Under the pieces are notes generated by a model. That model did not search any database, was not told the DNA's origin, and saw only the letters and a list, made by a program, of their open reading frames with translations. This document shows positions 32,640-43,149 of a stretch of 64,000 bases of DNA, one piece after another. The translations under genes and the position numbers were made by a program. Source of the stretch: Meconema thalassinum (taxonomy: Eukaryota; Arthropoda; Insecta; Orthoptera; Tettigoniidae); contig OX336389.2 in the NCBI GenBank assembly GCA_946902985.2, forward strand, positions 1,287,234,792 to 1,287,298,791, in the 5' to 3' direction. Position 1 is the first letter of the stretch. Each line of letters starts with the position of its first letter.

Positions 32640-34803
32640 TAGTTCACCCTCTCAGTTAACATCAATATAAACATTCAAAAAAGCTCCAGAACCCCTATTT
32701 CGCGGAAAATAGACATGAACAAATTGAGCACTATAGACATGGAAGGAATCACGAACATAATCAAATCTGGAAACATAGACGCCGTGCTAACACTGATCGA
32801 GAATCATATCAAGGACGCAACTCCTAAGATAGGTCAAAATACAAGAAGAGCAAAACCATGGTTCACTACCGAATGTTACCAACGGAGGAAGGAGACGCTA
32901 GCAGCATTACACAAGATAAAAAGGGCAAGTACACATACAGCACTACAAGAGTATGTCGAGAAAAGAAGATATTATAAGGAGGTAGTTAAAAGAGCAAAGG
33001 AAAGCTATCAACAATTGAAGGAAGCTCAACTAATACAGGAGGCTGAAACAAACCCTTTCTCAGCCCTAAACCCCAGAAGACCCAAATTCCCAAAGGACAT
33101 TCCTATGACAACGTGGATTCAGCATCTTACAGCAACCCTACAAGCGCGGGACACCAGACCTATTCAGGTTAACAACCCTTCTCAACTACCAGTGCCGATC
33201 ACGGCACAAGATGTCCTAATTGAGATAAACAACTGCGCAGAAAAGAAAGCATGTGGTCCAGATACTATTCACTACGAGCACCTGAAGATGACAGCTCCGC
33301 TGTTAAAAGGGCTATGGGCAGAGCTCATGAACGAATGTTTACTTCAAGGTCACATACCGTCAAACTGGAGAACCTCGACTTTGAAGATGCTATATAAAGG
33401 AAAATGTAATACAGGAGACCCAAATTCCTATCGTGGTATCGCTTTGGAAAACACAATCTTTAAGATCTTTACGAAAATACTCACTAGAAGACTCACAGAT
33501 TTAGTTGACAACAAGATACCTGAAGAACAGTTTGGCTTCCGGAAAGGAAGGAATACACTACATGCCGTTAACTGTCTTTTAACGAATGTAGAAGACGCGC
33601 TAAGACAGAAAAGAGGAAAGCTATATGCAGTATTCGTCGACTACACCAAGGCGTTTGATCTAGTGAGTAGAAACACTTTGCTCAGGAAACTTGAAAATAT
33701 GATCGAAAAAGAACATTACCTTTTTGGGATAATAAGGGACATTCTCCACAAGAACAGCCTACAAATAGATGACAGTATAGTTCAATCAGAACGAATAGAA
33801 CAAACAAATGGTGTACTTCAGGGTGACCCTTTGAGCCCGTTACTATTTAACATCGCTACAGCTGATGTCATTGAGGCTATTTACCTTGAGGGAGCGAAAA
33901 TTTACATCTACGCGGATGATATGGTTGTGGCATCGACATCAAAGGAAACCTTGCAATCGTCCATTGATAAACTTACCACATGGGCTCAAAAAAATGATAT
34001 GACGATAAACTGCACCAAGACAGTAATGCTGGCATTCCGTAAAGGCGGGAAACTATCCGCAGATGAGCATATACTACTAAATGGAGAACCCCTAGTCAAT
34101 GTAAATCATTTCAAATACCTAGGAGTAATAATGCAAATGCAAGGGAACGTATTCACGCGACATGTCAGGGATAGAACAACATCGGCCATAAAAGCAATGC
34201 AAGACATAATGCAACTGGGAAATCTATCTTTACAAACCGCAATGAATTTATTCAGAACGAAAATAACTCCAATAGTGACATACGGCATTCAAATAACTTG
34301 GGATCATTTGACACAAAGTAACCTTCGAGAGATAGAAAGAGTTAAGTCTACTTTCCTAAAGAAAATTCTGCACTTATCAAAATACACGCCATCTCGTCTA
34401 ACGTACGTACTAGCAAGGGAGACTTTCTTCATAGAAGACCTGCGTTTGGAGAACTCCCTACCATCAACAGTGCAATACCAGAGACTGATCGAAGAACTAA
34501 ACCTCAAGCGTAATGACATATGGCCTGATTACTACTCCACAGAAGCTCTTATGTCGACGGACTGGATGAATGCCAACTTTGAACTGCGGCATACGATCAC
34601 CCGTTTTGCAGTCCACGGTTTTCATTTTAAGATATGCACAGCAAGAGGATTTCATGACCCAGGCCCCCAATGCACCTGCTCTCTGTGTGGTAGTGCTTGT
34701 GATAGATATCACGCCATTTCCTGCGCCTAGAGGAAAGTATCGCTAACACGCTTCTGCTGCGAATAACTATATATATAGCAAACAGAACCTGTCAGACACT
34801 TTG
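32640..34803 (+). mobile_element. Non-LTR retrotransposon of the 20340-25497 family, 5'-truncated
   Basis: It carries the long RT ORF below. In the frame upstream of the first ATG the text still reads FTLSVNI and PISRKID, matching the end of the endonuclease and the linker of copy a, so the start is truncated in the endonuclease. Its 3' flank is where the intact I-like element inserted (duplication starting at 34804), and the remainder may continue after 40426. The 3' end is not fixed. Confidence 0.75.
32715..34730 (+). CDS. Reverse transcriptase with C-terminal zinc knuckle, open 671 codons
   Basis: The frame is unbroken from ATG 32715 to TAG 34728. Residues 1-150: basic linker (RRAKPWFTTECYQRR). 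RT: LKMLYKGKCNTGDPNSYRG near 220, EEQFGFRKGRN near 275, motif A VFVDYTKAFDLVSR near 310, LQGDPLSPLLFNI near 370, catalytic YIYADDMVVAS near 400, FKYLGVIMQ near 465. The C-terminal knuckle is CSLCGSACDRYHAISC (C-x2-C-x7-H-x3-C). It lacks the endonuclease and starts at an internal Met, so it is a truncated ORF2 and not a complete protein. Its openness shows that this family moved recently. It could supply RT in trans only in principle. Confidence 0.8.
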   Translation: MNKLSTIDMEGITNIIKSGNIDAVLTLIENHIKDATPKIGQNTRRAKPWFTTECYQRRKETLAALHKIKRASTHTALQEYVEKRRYYKEVVKRAKESYQQLKEAQLIQEAETNPFSALNPRRPKFPKDIPMTTWIQHLTATLQARDTRPIQVNNPSQLPVPITAQDVLIEINNCAEKKACGPDTIHYEHLKMTAPLLKGLWAELMNECLLQGHIPSNWRTSTLKMLYKGKCNTGDPNSYRGIALENTIFKIFTKILTRRLTDLVDNKIPEEQFGFRKGRNTLHAVNCLLTNVEDALRQKRGKLYAVFVDYTKAFDLVSRNTLLRKLENMIEKEHYLFGIIRDILHKNSLQIDDSIVQSERIEQTNGVLQGDPLSPLLFNIATADVIEAIYLEGAKIYIYADDMVVASTSKETLQSSIDKLTTWAQKNDMTINCTKTVMLAFRKGGKLSADEHILLNGEPLVNVNHFKYLGVIMQMQGNVFTRHVRDRTTSAIKAMQDIMQLGNLSLQTAMNLFRTKITPIVTYGIQITWDHLTQSNLREIERVKSTFLKKILHLSKYTPSRLTYVLARETFFIEDLRLENSLPSTVQYQRLIEELNLKRNDIWPDYYSTEALMSTDWMNANFELRHTITRFAVHGFHFKICTARGFHDPGPQCTCSLCGSACDRYHAISCA

Positions 34804-35103
34804 TATATAGACACTTGTTGTTGTTGTTGTGGTAAGGTTGGTGGACACAGTTGAACTCTTCGCCCAATATCTTCTGTATCGAATTCACCAACGTTGCACA
34901 TCACATTCACACGCCATGTTTTTGAACACCGACGAAAGATAACTAACCTAATCATTCACCTTAGAAAATAATGATGTAGATACGTTCCAGAGCACACCGA
35001 TACGCACGTAAATTTGGAAAGGGGTCAGAAAAATCAGTACATACATACTTCATGACATATCATAAAACATTGCGAAAAAAAAAAGGGGCGGGGAAGACTT
35101 AAC

Positions 35104-38100
35104 TTATAGCATAAAAGGTAGATGATCTAAATATTCCATTATGGCCTCGATCAATGGAACTACAGGACTATGCATCAAATTGGACATATTTAATGGTAAG
35201 AAATATCCTAAAGATCTTAACTTGTGTAGCATCACCATCCTCGGTTCATTGAAAGCATCACACTGGAAAATCAGATGACTCAGTGTGCCACGCGTATTTC
35301 CACACACACAACGCGCATTCTCGCGAAGGCCCATGCGTGCCATTTGAGCAGGTGTCATGGCATGCTGAAAACGTAAACGTATTATGGTAATAATGTGCCG
35401 TCTAGTATATTTGCCAACCCGAAACCAAGGTATTGTTCGAATCGTAGGTTGTATCGGAAAATAATGACGCGCCTTGACGGGACCGATACTATCCCAAATC
35501 ATTTGCCATTCATGAATTAGCTGTGCATGGATAATGGGCTGAAAGTCTGTATAAGGTACTGCGACATTATAAACTACCCCAAACCCCTGTGCTGCCCACT
35601 TTGCCATGCGATCGACATCCTCGTTTCCTGGTATCCCCGAATGCCCCGGGATCCAAGTAAGCATAACTTTCTGCTCCCTAATCTGAAATTCATATAACAT
35701 TTGAGCAACTTGATACACATACCAATTGTCGGAGCTACTCGGATTCGATATTGCCTGAAGGACACTCATGGAATCCGTGCAAATCATTGCTGGTGAAAGA
35801 CTGTTTTGACGTATATACTGACAAGTTTGACGAATGGCAAATACCTCCGCTGTAAAAATCGTTAGATATTTCGGCAAACTATATGTTCGTATAATCTGTC
35901 GATCAGGAGCATAAAAAGCCGCTCCCACGCCAGCTGGTGACAACATTCTTGAGCCATCTGTATAAAAAAAGGTATACTGGGAATATTCATGGACTATTTC
36001 CCGAAAGCATCGTAAAAGTACTTGCGGCAAACGCTGATAGCTCCGGAATAGCGCCGGTAAGGAAGTGTACAATATGTTTGGCTTGGATTGTATGACCTTA
36101 TATGAAATCGTGTATGGTAAGGGTTTAAGTGTCTGCAGGATATCTGTCCGAAAATCTTTCAAGCCTTCATACGCCTGTACCAAAGCCGGCTTCTTCAGAC
36201 GTGTAAAACGATTTTGCTCATAATACTCCACAAGCAGCTGTACTTTATTGAGAATGGGTGACGCAGACAAGGACATTTTAGCTATCAGGTACTTACTTGC
36301 TAAAAATCTCCGTCGTAGGTTCAAAGGTAACTCACCAGATTCAACTAATAATGCACATGTTGGGCTGGACGATAGCGCCCCTAAAATAATACGTAAAGCC
36401 CGATACTGTAACCTGTCAAAGGTGACCAACCTACTATTCGCCATTATGTCATAGAAAAAGCAACCATAATCCATCTGGGAACGAATAATATTCTTGTATA
36501 CCGTAAGTAATAAATGAGGATCCGCCCCCCACCTACGCCGTGCTAGCGCTCGAAGTACTTGGAGTCGTTTTTCGATTTTCACCGCGAGGATCTGCACCTG
36601 GCGCGACCACAGTAATTGGTCATCAACATGTAATCCCAAATATTTGATGCTACGAACTACCTCAATGGCGCCTTGTTCAAATAAAATTGGAGAGCGATCA
36701 ACTTGCCTTTGTGGGGTGATAATGATAGCAGCATTCTTACTCGCCGACGTTACAAAGCCGTGATTATGGAACCAAATATGGGCTGCAGTTAATGCATCAT
36801 ATATATCCTGACGACAGCGCTGAATATTATCACGCGAACAATAGATAAGAAAATCATCTGCATATTGTATAATTCGTGCATGTGGAATAACAACTGATTC
36901 CAATGTCTGAGTATACAGAGAAAAAAGAATACCGCTTAAAATATCTCCTTGAGGCAATCCACGAGACGTCTGACGGTTATCCAATACACCAGATGGGGTG
37001 TGTAAAACTAGACGACGATGATGTAAAAAATTCCTTATTAAACATATGAAAGGTAATGGGAAAAGCAGTTCCCCTAGACGATGTTGTAATATGACCGGAT
37101 CCACTGTATCATAGGCCCCCTGAATATCCAAACATACAGCAATCGTGTGTTGTTTGCGAGCTTTCGCTAATAATATATCCGTCAAGAAAATCGTAAGAGC
37201 GTCGATTGTTCCTAACCGTTTACGAAATGCAAATTGTGATCTTGAAAACAAATTATAATACTCCATACACCATTGCAATCTACGTAATAAAATCTTTTGA
37301 AATAATTTTCTTAAACACGAACCGAGATTAATTCCACGATAGCTGAGGGGGTCTCTGGCATCTTTCAAAGGTTTTAATATCGGTAGAACTTCAAAGTTAT
37401 TCCATTCCGCAGGAAATGTCCCATTTGTCAGTACCTTATTGTATAAATCAAGCAAGACCGTCAGTGCGCGGTCCGGGAGATGGGCAAGCATCCCATACGT
37501 TATGTAATCCAGACCCGTGCTCGTGGTTGTCGTATGACGCAACACCGTCACGATATCATGACGTGTGATTGGGTATTGTAAACACTGAAACTTATTCGAA
37601 GTCAAAAACGATGGTACCGATACATGACCAGAAACTGAATCGGGCGTTAGGGAATGATAAAAAATTTGAAAACCTGTAGGCGTGAGACCCGTACGTGGAC
37701 GAGAGCTACGCGTATTTGATAATTGTTTGACCAATGACCATAAGGTGGTTAAAGAAGTATGTGAATTAAATGTACTGATATGTTTTTGCCACGCCAACCG
37801 TCGTTTTTCATTAAATGTCTTCTGCAGTTGCGCAGTGAGACGTTTGTAACTTAGATAATTATCAACCGTCCCATGTATTCGATATCGTTTTAAAAGTGCC
37901 TTCCTCCTACGCACAAGCAAAGCACACTCTGCATCCCACCAATGGACCGTGCCCGGATGCTGTGACGCAGACAATGTTAACATGCGCTGTGGGTGATATC
38001 GATCAAGAAAGCTTTGTATTATCTGTAATAAGGAATTATACTGGTGATACGTCGATGTCCGAGAAGTCCCCAAACCATCATTTATAAAATGTTGAAAAAG

Positions 38101-38811
38101 GTCATAATCGAGATGCCTTAAATTCCGCTTTACGGTAAAATGACATGGTCTCTCAAGATTCTCGCCAGATTTCGCATAGTATATTAGAATTGGAAAATGA
38201 TCACTTTGATGTGTGTCCCCCAATGTGCGCCATTCCAAACGATGAGCAATATCTGCTGTGGTAATGGTCAAATCTACCGCACTCTTTGGACGCCCCGGTG
38301 GAGTTATACGAGTAGGCGACCCATCATTGAGAATATTCAAAGCATAGGTTTGAATTGCTTGCACAATGTGTCTACCTTTTGGATTGACTCGCTCACTGCC
38401 CCAAAGACCATGATGGGCATTGAAATCCCCAAGAACTATATGTTTCGGATATTGTACAATATAGTTGAAATACATTGACCATTGACGTTGTGATCCCTGA
38501 ACTTGGGGAGGGCAATATAAATTACTAAAAATAGTAGTACCGATTTGAAAACACTGATGAAAACTTCTGGGTAATAGATAAGAAATCGGGATCTCGGTAA
38601 AGGGAATATCATTTCGAATGAGGGTACTTATGCCGCCATAACCAGGCCCATCTTCTCTCACAATAGTATATAGTGGTATCGTAAATCTATAGGGTGGTGA
38701 TAACCAAGTTTCTTGTAAAAAAATAACATCTGGGTTATAGTCAGCAATTAATTTGAGTAATTCATGTCTCTTGTTGACAATACTCCTGCAATTCCATTGA
38801 AGTATCCACAC
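35104..38811 (-). CDS. I-like ORF2: AP endonuclease, reverse transcriptase, RNase H
   Basis: 1236 codons, no stops. The endonuclease (1-225) has QWNCRSIVNKR, QETWL, GDFNAHHGLWG near 128 and SDHFPIL near 207. RT (about 420-760) has RGINLGSCLRKLF, CLDIQGAYDTVDP, GLPQGDILSGILFSLY and the catalytic QYADDFLIYC near 650. RNase H (about 945-1075) has FYTDGSRM, AEVFAIRQ, CTDSMSVLQAI and NEDVDRMAKWAA, with all four acidic residues present. The knuckle CVCGNTRGTLSHLIFQC lies near 1166. Oddity: the frame begins with GTG at 38811, directly after an in-frame TAA nine bases upstream. The sister copy has ATG at the aligned codon. The first in-frame ATG lies inside the endonuclease. Either a start mutation disabled this copy, or ORF2 is made by reinitiation without AUG. 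Confidence 0.93.
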   Translation of the reverse strand: MWILQWNCRSIVNKRHELLKLIADYNPDVIFLQETWLSPPYRFTIPLYTIVREDGPGYGGISTLIRNDIPFTEIPISYLLPRSFHQCFQIGTTIFSNLYCPPQVQGSQRQWSMYFNYIVQYPKHIVLGDFNAHHGLWGSERVNPKGRHIVQAIQTYALNILNDGSPTRITPPGRPKSAVDLTITTADIAHRLEWRTLGDTHQSDHFPILIYYAKSGENLERPCHFTVKRNLRHLDYDLFQHFINDGLGTSRTSTYHQYNSLLQIIQSFLDRYHPQRMLTLSASQHPGTVHWWDAECALLVRRRKALLKRYRIHGTVDNYLSYKRLTAQLQKTFNEKRRLAWQKHISTFNSHTSLTTLWSLVKQLSNTRSSRPRTGLTPTGFQIFYHSLTPDSVSGHVSVPSFLTSNKFQCLQYPITRHDIVTVLRHTTTTSTGLDYITYGMLAHLPDRALTVLLDLYNKVLTNGTFPAEWNNFEVLPILKPLKDARDPLSYRGINLGSCLRKLFQKILLRRLQWCMEYYNLFSRSQFAFRKRLGTIDALTIFLTDILLAKARKQHTIAVCLDIQGAYDTVDPVILQHRLGELLFPLPFICLIRNFLHHRRLVLHTPSGVLDNRQTSRGLPQGDILSGILFSLYTQTLESVVIPHARIIQYADDFLIYCSRDNIQRCRQDIYDALTAAHIWFHNHGFVTSASKNAAIIITPQRQVDRSPILFEQGAIEVVRSIKYLGLHVDDQLLWSRQVQILAVKIEKRLQVLRALARRRWGADPHLLLTVYKNIIRSQMDYGCFFYDIMANSRLVTFDRLQYRALRIILGALSSSPTCALLVESGELPLNLRRRFLASKYLIAKMSLSASPILNKVQLLVEYYEQNRFTRLKKPALVQAYEGLKDFRTDILQTLKPLPYTISYKVIQSKPNILYTSLPALFRSYQRLPQVLLRCFREIVHEYSQYTFFYTDGSRMLSPAGVGAAFYAPDRQIIRTYSLPKYLTIFTAEVFAIRQTCQYIRQNSLSPAMICTDSMSVLQAISNPSSSDNWYVYQVAQMLYEFQIREQKVMLTWIPGHSGIPGNEDVDRMAKWAAQGFGVVYNVAVPYTDFQPIIHAQLIHEWQMIWDSIGPVKARHYFPIQPTIRTIPWFRVGKYTRRHIITIIRLRFQHAMTPAQMARMGLRENARCVCGNTRGTLSHLIFQCDAFNEPRMVMLHKLRSLGYFLPLNMSNLMHSPVVPLIEAIMEYLDHLPFML

Positions 38812-38849
38812 TGCTCCTTAAAAAGAAACGGAAAGGAAACCCAGTGAAA

Positions 38850-40235
38850 TTAATGACCCAAGGTCATGTTGTCTTTCCGTACTGATTTTTCTAACGGGGG
38901 TAACAAAGGTAATACCCTATCTAACAAATTTTTGACACAATGCGCCCATTGCGCATTATGCCCTAACAATTCTATAAGTTTCGTGAATTCTGCCAAAATA
39001 GTTTTGGTAGGCTCCGATTCAGGCAACCCTGAACCTGCCCCTGTATTGTATAGAGAACTTGTCTCCATCGTCTTAGCTTCGAAGACCGGAGGAGACTTTT
39101 TCAATCGCGGTCGTTGAAAAATCTGACAATAAGCGTTCCTATCATAACCCAACGGCTGGACCACTTTAGGGGCCGCGTGAACTATTTCTGTAAACTTGCG
39201 CTTACGTGCCGGCTCATGCTGTCTGACACTTGGAACTGGACTTAAAGAAGGAAATTGTTGGGGTACAGTTAATGGATTAAATGCGGGCCCCCTTTGACCT
39301 TTCATGATTTCATTATATGATTTATTTTCCACACACATTCTTCTTTTTATCTCAACTTGCTGTTGATGGATTTCGCAGCGAATGGCACCCGCTGGGTGAT
39401 TCTCTGCACAATTGGCACATTTGGCTAATACTTCCTTGCATTCCATAGTAAAGTGCTCCGCTGCACAATTGCCACAGCGTGGGGCTCGCGCCCGACAATG
39501 TAACTGTACGTGCCCGTAGCGTTGACACTTAGTGCAACGTAGGGGCGAGAAAATATACAATTGAACTTCCAGCATTACATTAAATATACTGACATATGGC
39601 GGAAGGTTCTGTGTCTCAAAAAATATTTTCACCGTTCCAGTAGCTATCCGCTCCGTCTGTCCATCTATCGTTCTATTACGAAAGAAGCGCTGTACCCGTA
39701 AAATGGGAACAGGAGCCTCGAGATACTTAAGTAATTCCTCATTTGTAAGTGAGGTGTCGACCCCGCGCACCAGTCCAACCCGTTGGACATTGGAGGATGG
39801 TATGAAAGCAGTCAAATTCCTCTCCCGGAGGATCTTATTTTCCAAAAAAACATTAGCTTCACGATAGGTTGCGAATTGTATTTGGATTCTATTGCGACCC
39901 TTCTTCTGAATTTCACGTATACCTGGTATTTTGCGGTCATAGAATAACCGACCCAAGGCCATTGGATGTAAATTTCCAACGGCCTGAGCCCCCTCTCCCT
40001 GAACAAATACGATATATGGACCAGTATGAAGGTGTGGATACCGATATTCCGTGGCCGGGGTTCGTGCTTGTTCCTGAGAGGATCCCGTTATCGGGGTCGT
40101 TGTTTCCTGAGTGGAAGGAGTCGGTTGATCATTAACGAGTGATATTCCCTCCATAGGGACTATACCATCCACTATAACATTGCCGGTATTGTCTGGGGGT
40201 AGCCCCATCAACGTCCCATCACTCTGGGCCGCCAT
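38850..40235 (-). CDS. I-like ORF1, gag-like RNA-binding protein with zinc knuckles
   Basis: 461 codons. I choose the ATG at 40235 (GAGATGG context); the frame is open further upstream but only to a TTG at 40250. Residues 1-75 are Pro/Thr rich and probably disordered. Residues 75-225 match the sister ORF1 (HPMALGRLFYDRKI, GLVRGVDTSLTNEELLKYL, GTVKIFFETQNLPPYVSIF). The knuckles lie at about 230-285: CTKCQRYGHVQLHC, CGNCAAEHFTMEC and CANCAENHPAGAIRC. The C-terminal third has a Pro-rich stretch and a PLGYDRNAYCQIF block shared with the sister copy. The expected role is binding element RNA and forming particles for reverse transcription. No defects seen. Confidence 0.9.
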   Translation of the reverse strand: MAAQSDGTLMGLPPDNTGNVIVDGIVPMEGISLVNDQPTPSTQETTTPITGSSQEQARTPATEYRYPHLHTGPYIVFVQGEGAQAVGNLHPMALGRLFYDRKIPGIREIQKKGRNRIQIQFATYREANVFLENKILRERNLTAFIPSSNVQRVGLVRGVDTSLTNEELLKYLEAPVPILRVQRFFRNRTIDGQTERIATGTVKIFFETQNLPPYVSIFNVMLEVQLYIFSPLRCTKCQRYGHVQLHCRARAPRCGNCAAEHFTMECKEVLAKCANCAENHPAGAIRCEIHQQQVEIKRRMCVENKSYNEIMKGQRGPAFNPLTVPQQFPSLSPVPSVRQHEPARKRKFTEIVHAAPKVVQPLGYDRNAYCQIFQRPRLKKSPPVFEAKTMETSSLYNTGAGSGLPESEPTKTILAEFTKLIELLGHNAQWAHCVKNLLDRVLPLLPPLEKSVRKDNMTLGH

Positions 40236-40426
40236 CTCGACCGCACCCAACTATTATATAATACTTAGGACCAGCCTATGATAGAATGGCACTGCACACC
40301 AGAACAACCACTAACGAAACACTAACTGAAAATAACACTCCCACAGATCACACACAAAAAGCAAGCTGCAAGCTTTAGAGGTGTTGCTGTGAGAACAGCT
40401 GTCGTGAGACCTATATATAGACACTT

Positions 40427-41160
40427 TGATGAGTAAGATTTAAGTTATTAGCATAACGAATAGAATAAGAAGTGATTTCACTGGCCTAGTACGCCTGGTC
40501 CGCCGCAGCGCAGCGCTGGCTCCGATCTGTGATGTAAGTTAGCATTGGCGCTTACGAGACTTAAAACCTTGCGACCTGTTTTACATGTTAAAACACCGCA
40601 AGATATCCTCATAAGCGTTAATAAGTTTGACATCTCCTCTTACTTTACTGTGCCCAATAATAATTTAGTAAGTCGTCTCTTGTAATAGTCCAGTTTCGAC
40701 AATAAGCGAAGACAAAGAGCAAGTTTAAAATGCAATTAGTTTTGCCAGCTATCGGTAAATTTTAAAAAAGAACGGAACAATTAACCTCGCTATCAGAAAG
40801 GATTTCTTCACATTGTTACACGTTTTACATTCCCTTAACAGACTTGCAACACAGACAAAAAAAAAGCCGTACGAACGCAACTTTCAACTTTACCGTAGAT
40901 TACTATAAAATTCAATAATAACCATTAATTTCACTCCACAAACACCAAAATCAGTAAACTACCATCATTTCAGAAGAACTTAACATTAAACAGACATAGA
41001 AGGCATAGTCATGACCCCTTCATAGAGTAGGCTATTGTCTAAAACTGATCACGCCTCCTTCAGCATTACGGTACATATATGTTTTTTAACTCATTGTCTT
41101 TTTATTCTCATCCCTTTCTTCACAGAAGTAGTCTTTAATGGCATCAAGAGCATTTTATTT
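40427..41160. other. Noncoding spacer
   Basis: Mixed composition, with no reading frame or repeat structure recognised. The first part may be the displaced 3' flank of the RT element at 32640-34803. Confidence 0.35.
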
Positions 41161-41162
41161 AC

Positions 41163-41475
41163 ACCATACTGGACAGATACTTAGGAAAATTAGGATTATA
41201 TGTGGAACAGAATAGTCTTTCAATCGCCAGTTGGTTCTTGGGAGAAGTAATACTTCCTTCCCTTCTATCACAAATTTGTCAAATTTAACAATTAAATCTT
41301 CTGAAAAGTGAACATCACAGATGTAGGACTTTTCAGTAAGTTCCCTATCCTTCCCTGATATGGCCCCTTTGCACTTGATAAAACGTTCCTAATCTTTAGG
41401 AGGTTTGAAAAACCGTCTGACCTCTTTACAGTCCCTATAGCTAGATCTGCATCCTGGTACAAAAGAGCAAGGCAT
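41163..41475 (-). pseudogene. THAP zinc-finger domain fragment with one in-frame stop
   Basis: The minus frame from ATG 41475 reads MPCSFVPGCRSSYRD, then RRFFKPPKD, a TAG at codon 29, ERFIKCKGAI, KSYICDVHFSED, EVLLLPRTNWRLKDYSVPHI. This is a whole THAP domain: C-x4-C, the distal C-x2-H in CDVHF, and a final AVP-like box (SVP). THAP domains bind specific DNA and occur in P-element transposases (THAP9 type) and in host factors. Only this domain is visible; no transposase core follows within the next 1 kb. The stop and isolation suggest a dead copy, probably of P-element origin. A live gene with a sequence error is less likely. Confidence 0.75.
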
Positions 41476-42142
41476 CTTCACTAATCACATTAAGCACTCA
41501 TGAAAATGTAAGGGCTAAACTGCTGTTTACTTACATTAAATAACAATAAAATTAACACACGAAGATAACGTCAACACACGACAAGAAATTCAATTCCCTT
41601 TCAGTCAATGCTTCCTACATTAGCATTTCAGGTATTAATACTATGAAGTAATAGTGTAAGCACTTGTATATCAATAAACGTTTGCACAGAACACCACCAA
41701 AACACTCCGACCAATTAAATACTTAATAAATCGCACATAAACACACAAACATTAGTGGAAATCAACAATCTCAAATCGACTGTAGCGCTGCGTAGCGGCG
41801 AGTGCCAACCCGAACCGTATTCATTACATGCTATTGAGGGAGAAGAGATCACACTTTATATTCTATTCGTTATGTTATTAGTATTAGTTTTGTATCTCGG
41901 CATGGCTATTTGCTGCAATAAATTATTATTATATTGTAGTTTCTAATTCAAATATTGGATACTCTTCACGTGTACTAGTATTTTTTTTAGGGCTGCGACT
42001 GGGTTCAGTTCATACGTGCTACAGACACACATTTGCCCGATCTCTAATATACTTTTTCCTCATTTTTGCAAAATGTGAAAAGTAGGCTAAAAATCTGAGA
42101 AGGAGAAGAAGGTATGGCGCATTGGCTGCACCCATTAATGAA

Positions 42143-42176
<34 letters not shown>

Positions 42177-43149
42177 AACAGGAGATAATATCTCCTCTGA
42201 CACTTATGTTTGTGAAAAAATATGCAAGGAATTTTTGACTTGTAATCTGATATCTAAATGTCTGATAAGTGAAATCATACATAATTCATACCTTCCTATT
42301 TATTAAAGGACTGTATTTGTGTTAGAATGATGGTTTAATTTTCCTTGTGTTTGTTGTACATCACCTAGGTTTTCCTGTTATTGTTCGGCTGGTTATAACA
42401 ATTCTGATATTGTTTTAAGTCACCTACGCGTGGATGTTCGTTGCTAGGCAATGATAAAAATTGGATGACCTTGATTGAGATAATATTTCTATAATGAGCT
42501 AGTGATAATGTCCAAATTACGTAACACAGTTGGAAACAATTATCACTATGCTAATAAATCACGTACTTTAGTCTGAGATTTTGTGTATTATGATAAGATA
42601 GAGAACTTCTGAAGTACGTTGTCACATGAAAGCATCAGCTACATCAGCTTCAAACATATAAGCGTACGCATTCCCATTTAATCTGAACTGAAGCTCAATG
42701 GCCAGCACAAATGGGTATGTTGATGGTTTTTCTGTTAACCTAACTTGTGTCATCTGTACAGAAATCAGGATGACATAAAAAGTATCTCATCCATTACTTG
42801 CAGAGTGTAGTGTTAATAATTTAAAAAAATAATCATGTTCTAAATTACTTCAGTTTTAAATGAAGAGCTTTGAACCTGACATAAAATTCTTCATACTGTC
42901 AGAGTGGATCATTGGAATTTCTTTGAATTCAAAGATAAGTCTAAATAATTACTGGGAAATAGGTGAACAGTATAGTTACTCTCCGTAAGCAGTAATCATT
43001 ACAGATGCATATACGTTTAGATATAGTGCATTTCAGGAATTCCTAACATGTTCTTGTTGCATAGCCTATAAGGAGCAAGGGAACAAACACCTTTAAGTCC
43101 AGCAGAGCATCTAATACACACTGATAACTTGGTGCCATTTCAAACTAGC
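41476..43149. other. Noncoding stretch with an A30 tract
   Basis: An uninterrupted run of 30 A lies at 42145-42174. Preceding text (42000-42144) could be the 3' end of a retroposed RNA, but I recognise no family. Elsewhere in the stretch I see no coding or repeat signal. Confidence 0.4.

Larger units (their letters stand above)
34817..40413 (-). mobile_element. I-like non-LTR retrotransposon, full length with 13-bp target duplication
   Basis: TATATAGACACTT lies at 34804-34816 and again at 40414-40426. Between them is a 5597-bp element on the minus strand: a 178-bp 5' UTR, ORF1 (40235-38850), a 38-bp spacer, ORF2 (38811-35104), and a 287-bp 3' UTR ending in a CAA repeat next to the duplication. 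Both frames are open and the duplication is perfect, so the insertion is young. RNase H in ORF2 and zinc knuckles in ORF1 place it in the I group in the broad sense. Confidence 0.93.

Noticed and set aside
42145..42174. Processed pseudogene poly(A) tail
   Set aside because: No recognisable mRNA or flanking duplication upstream; recorded only as an A tract.
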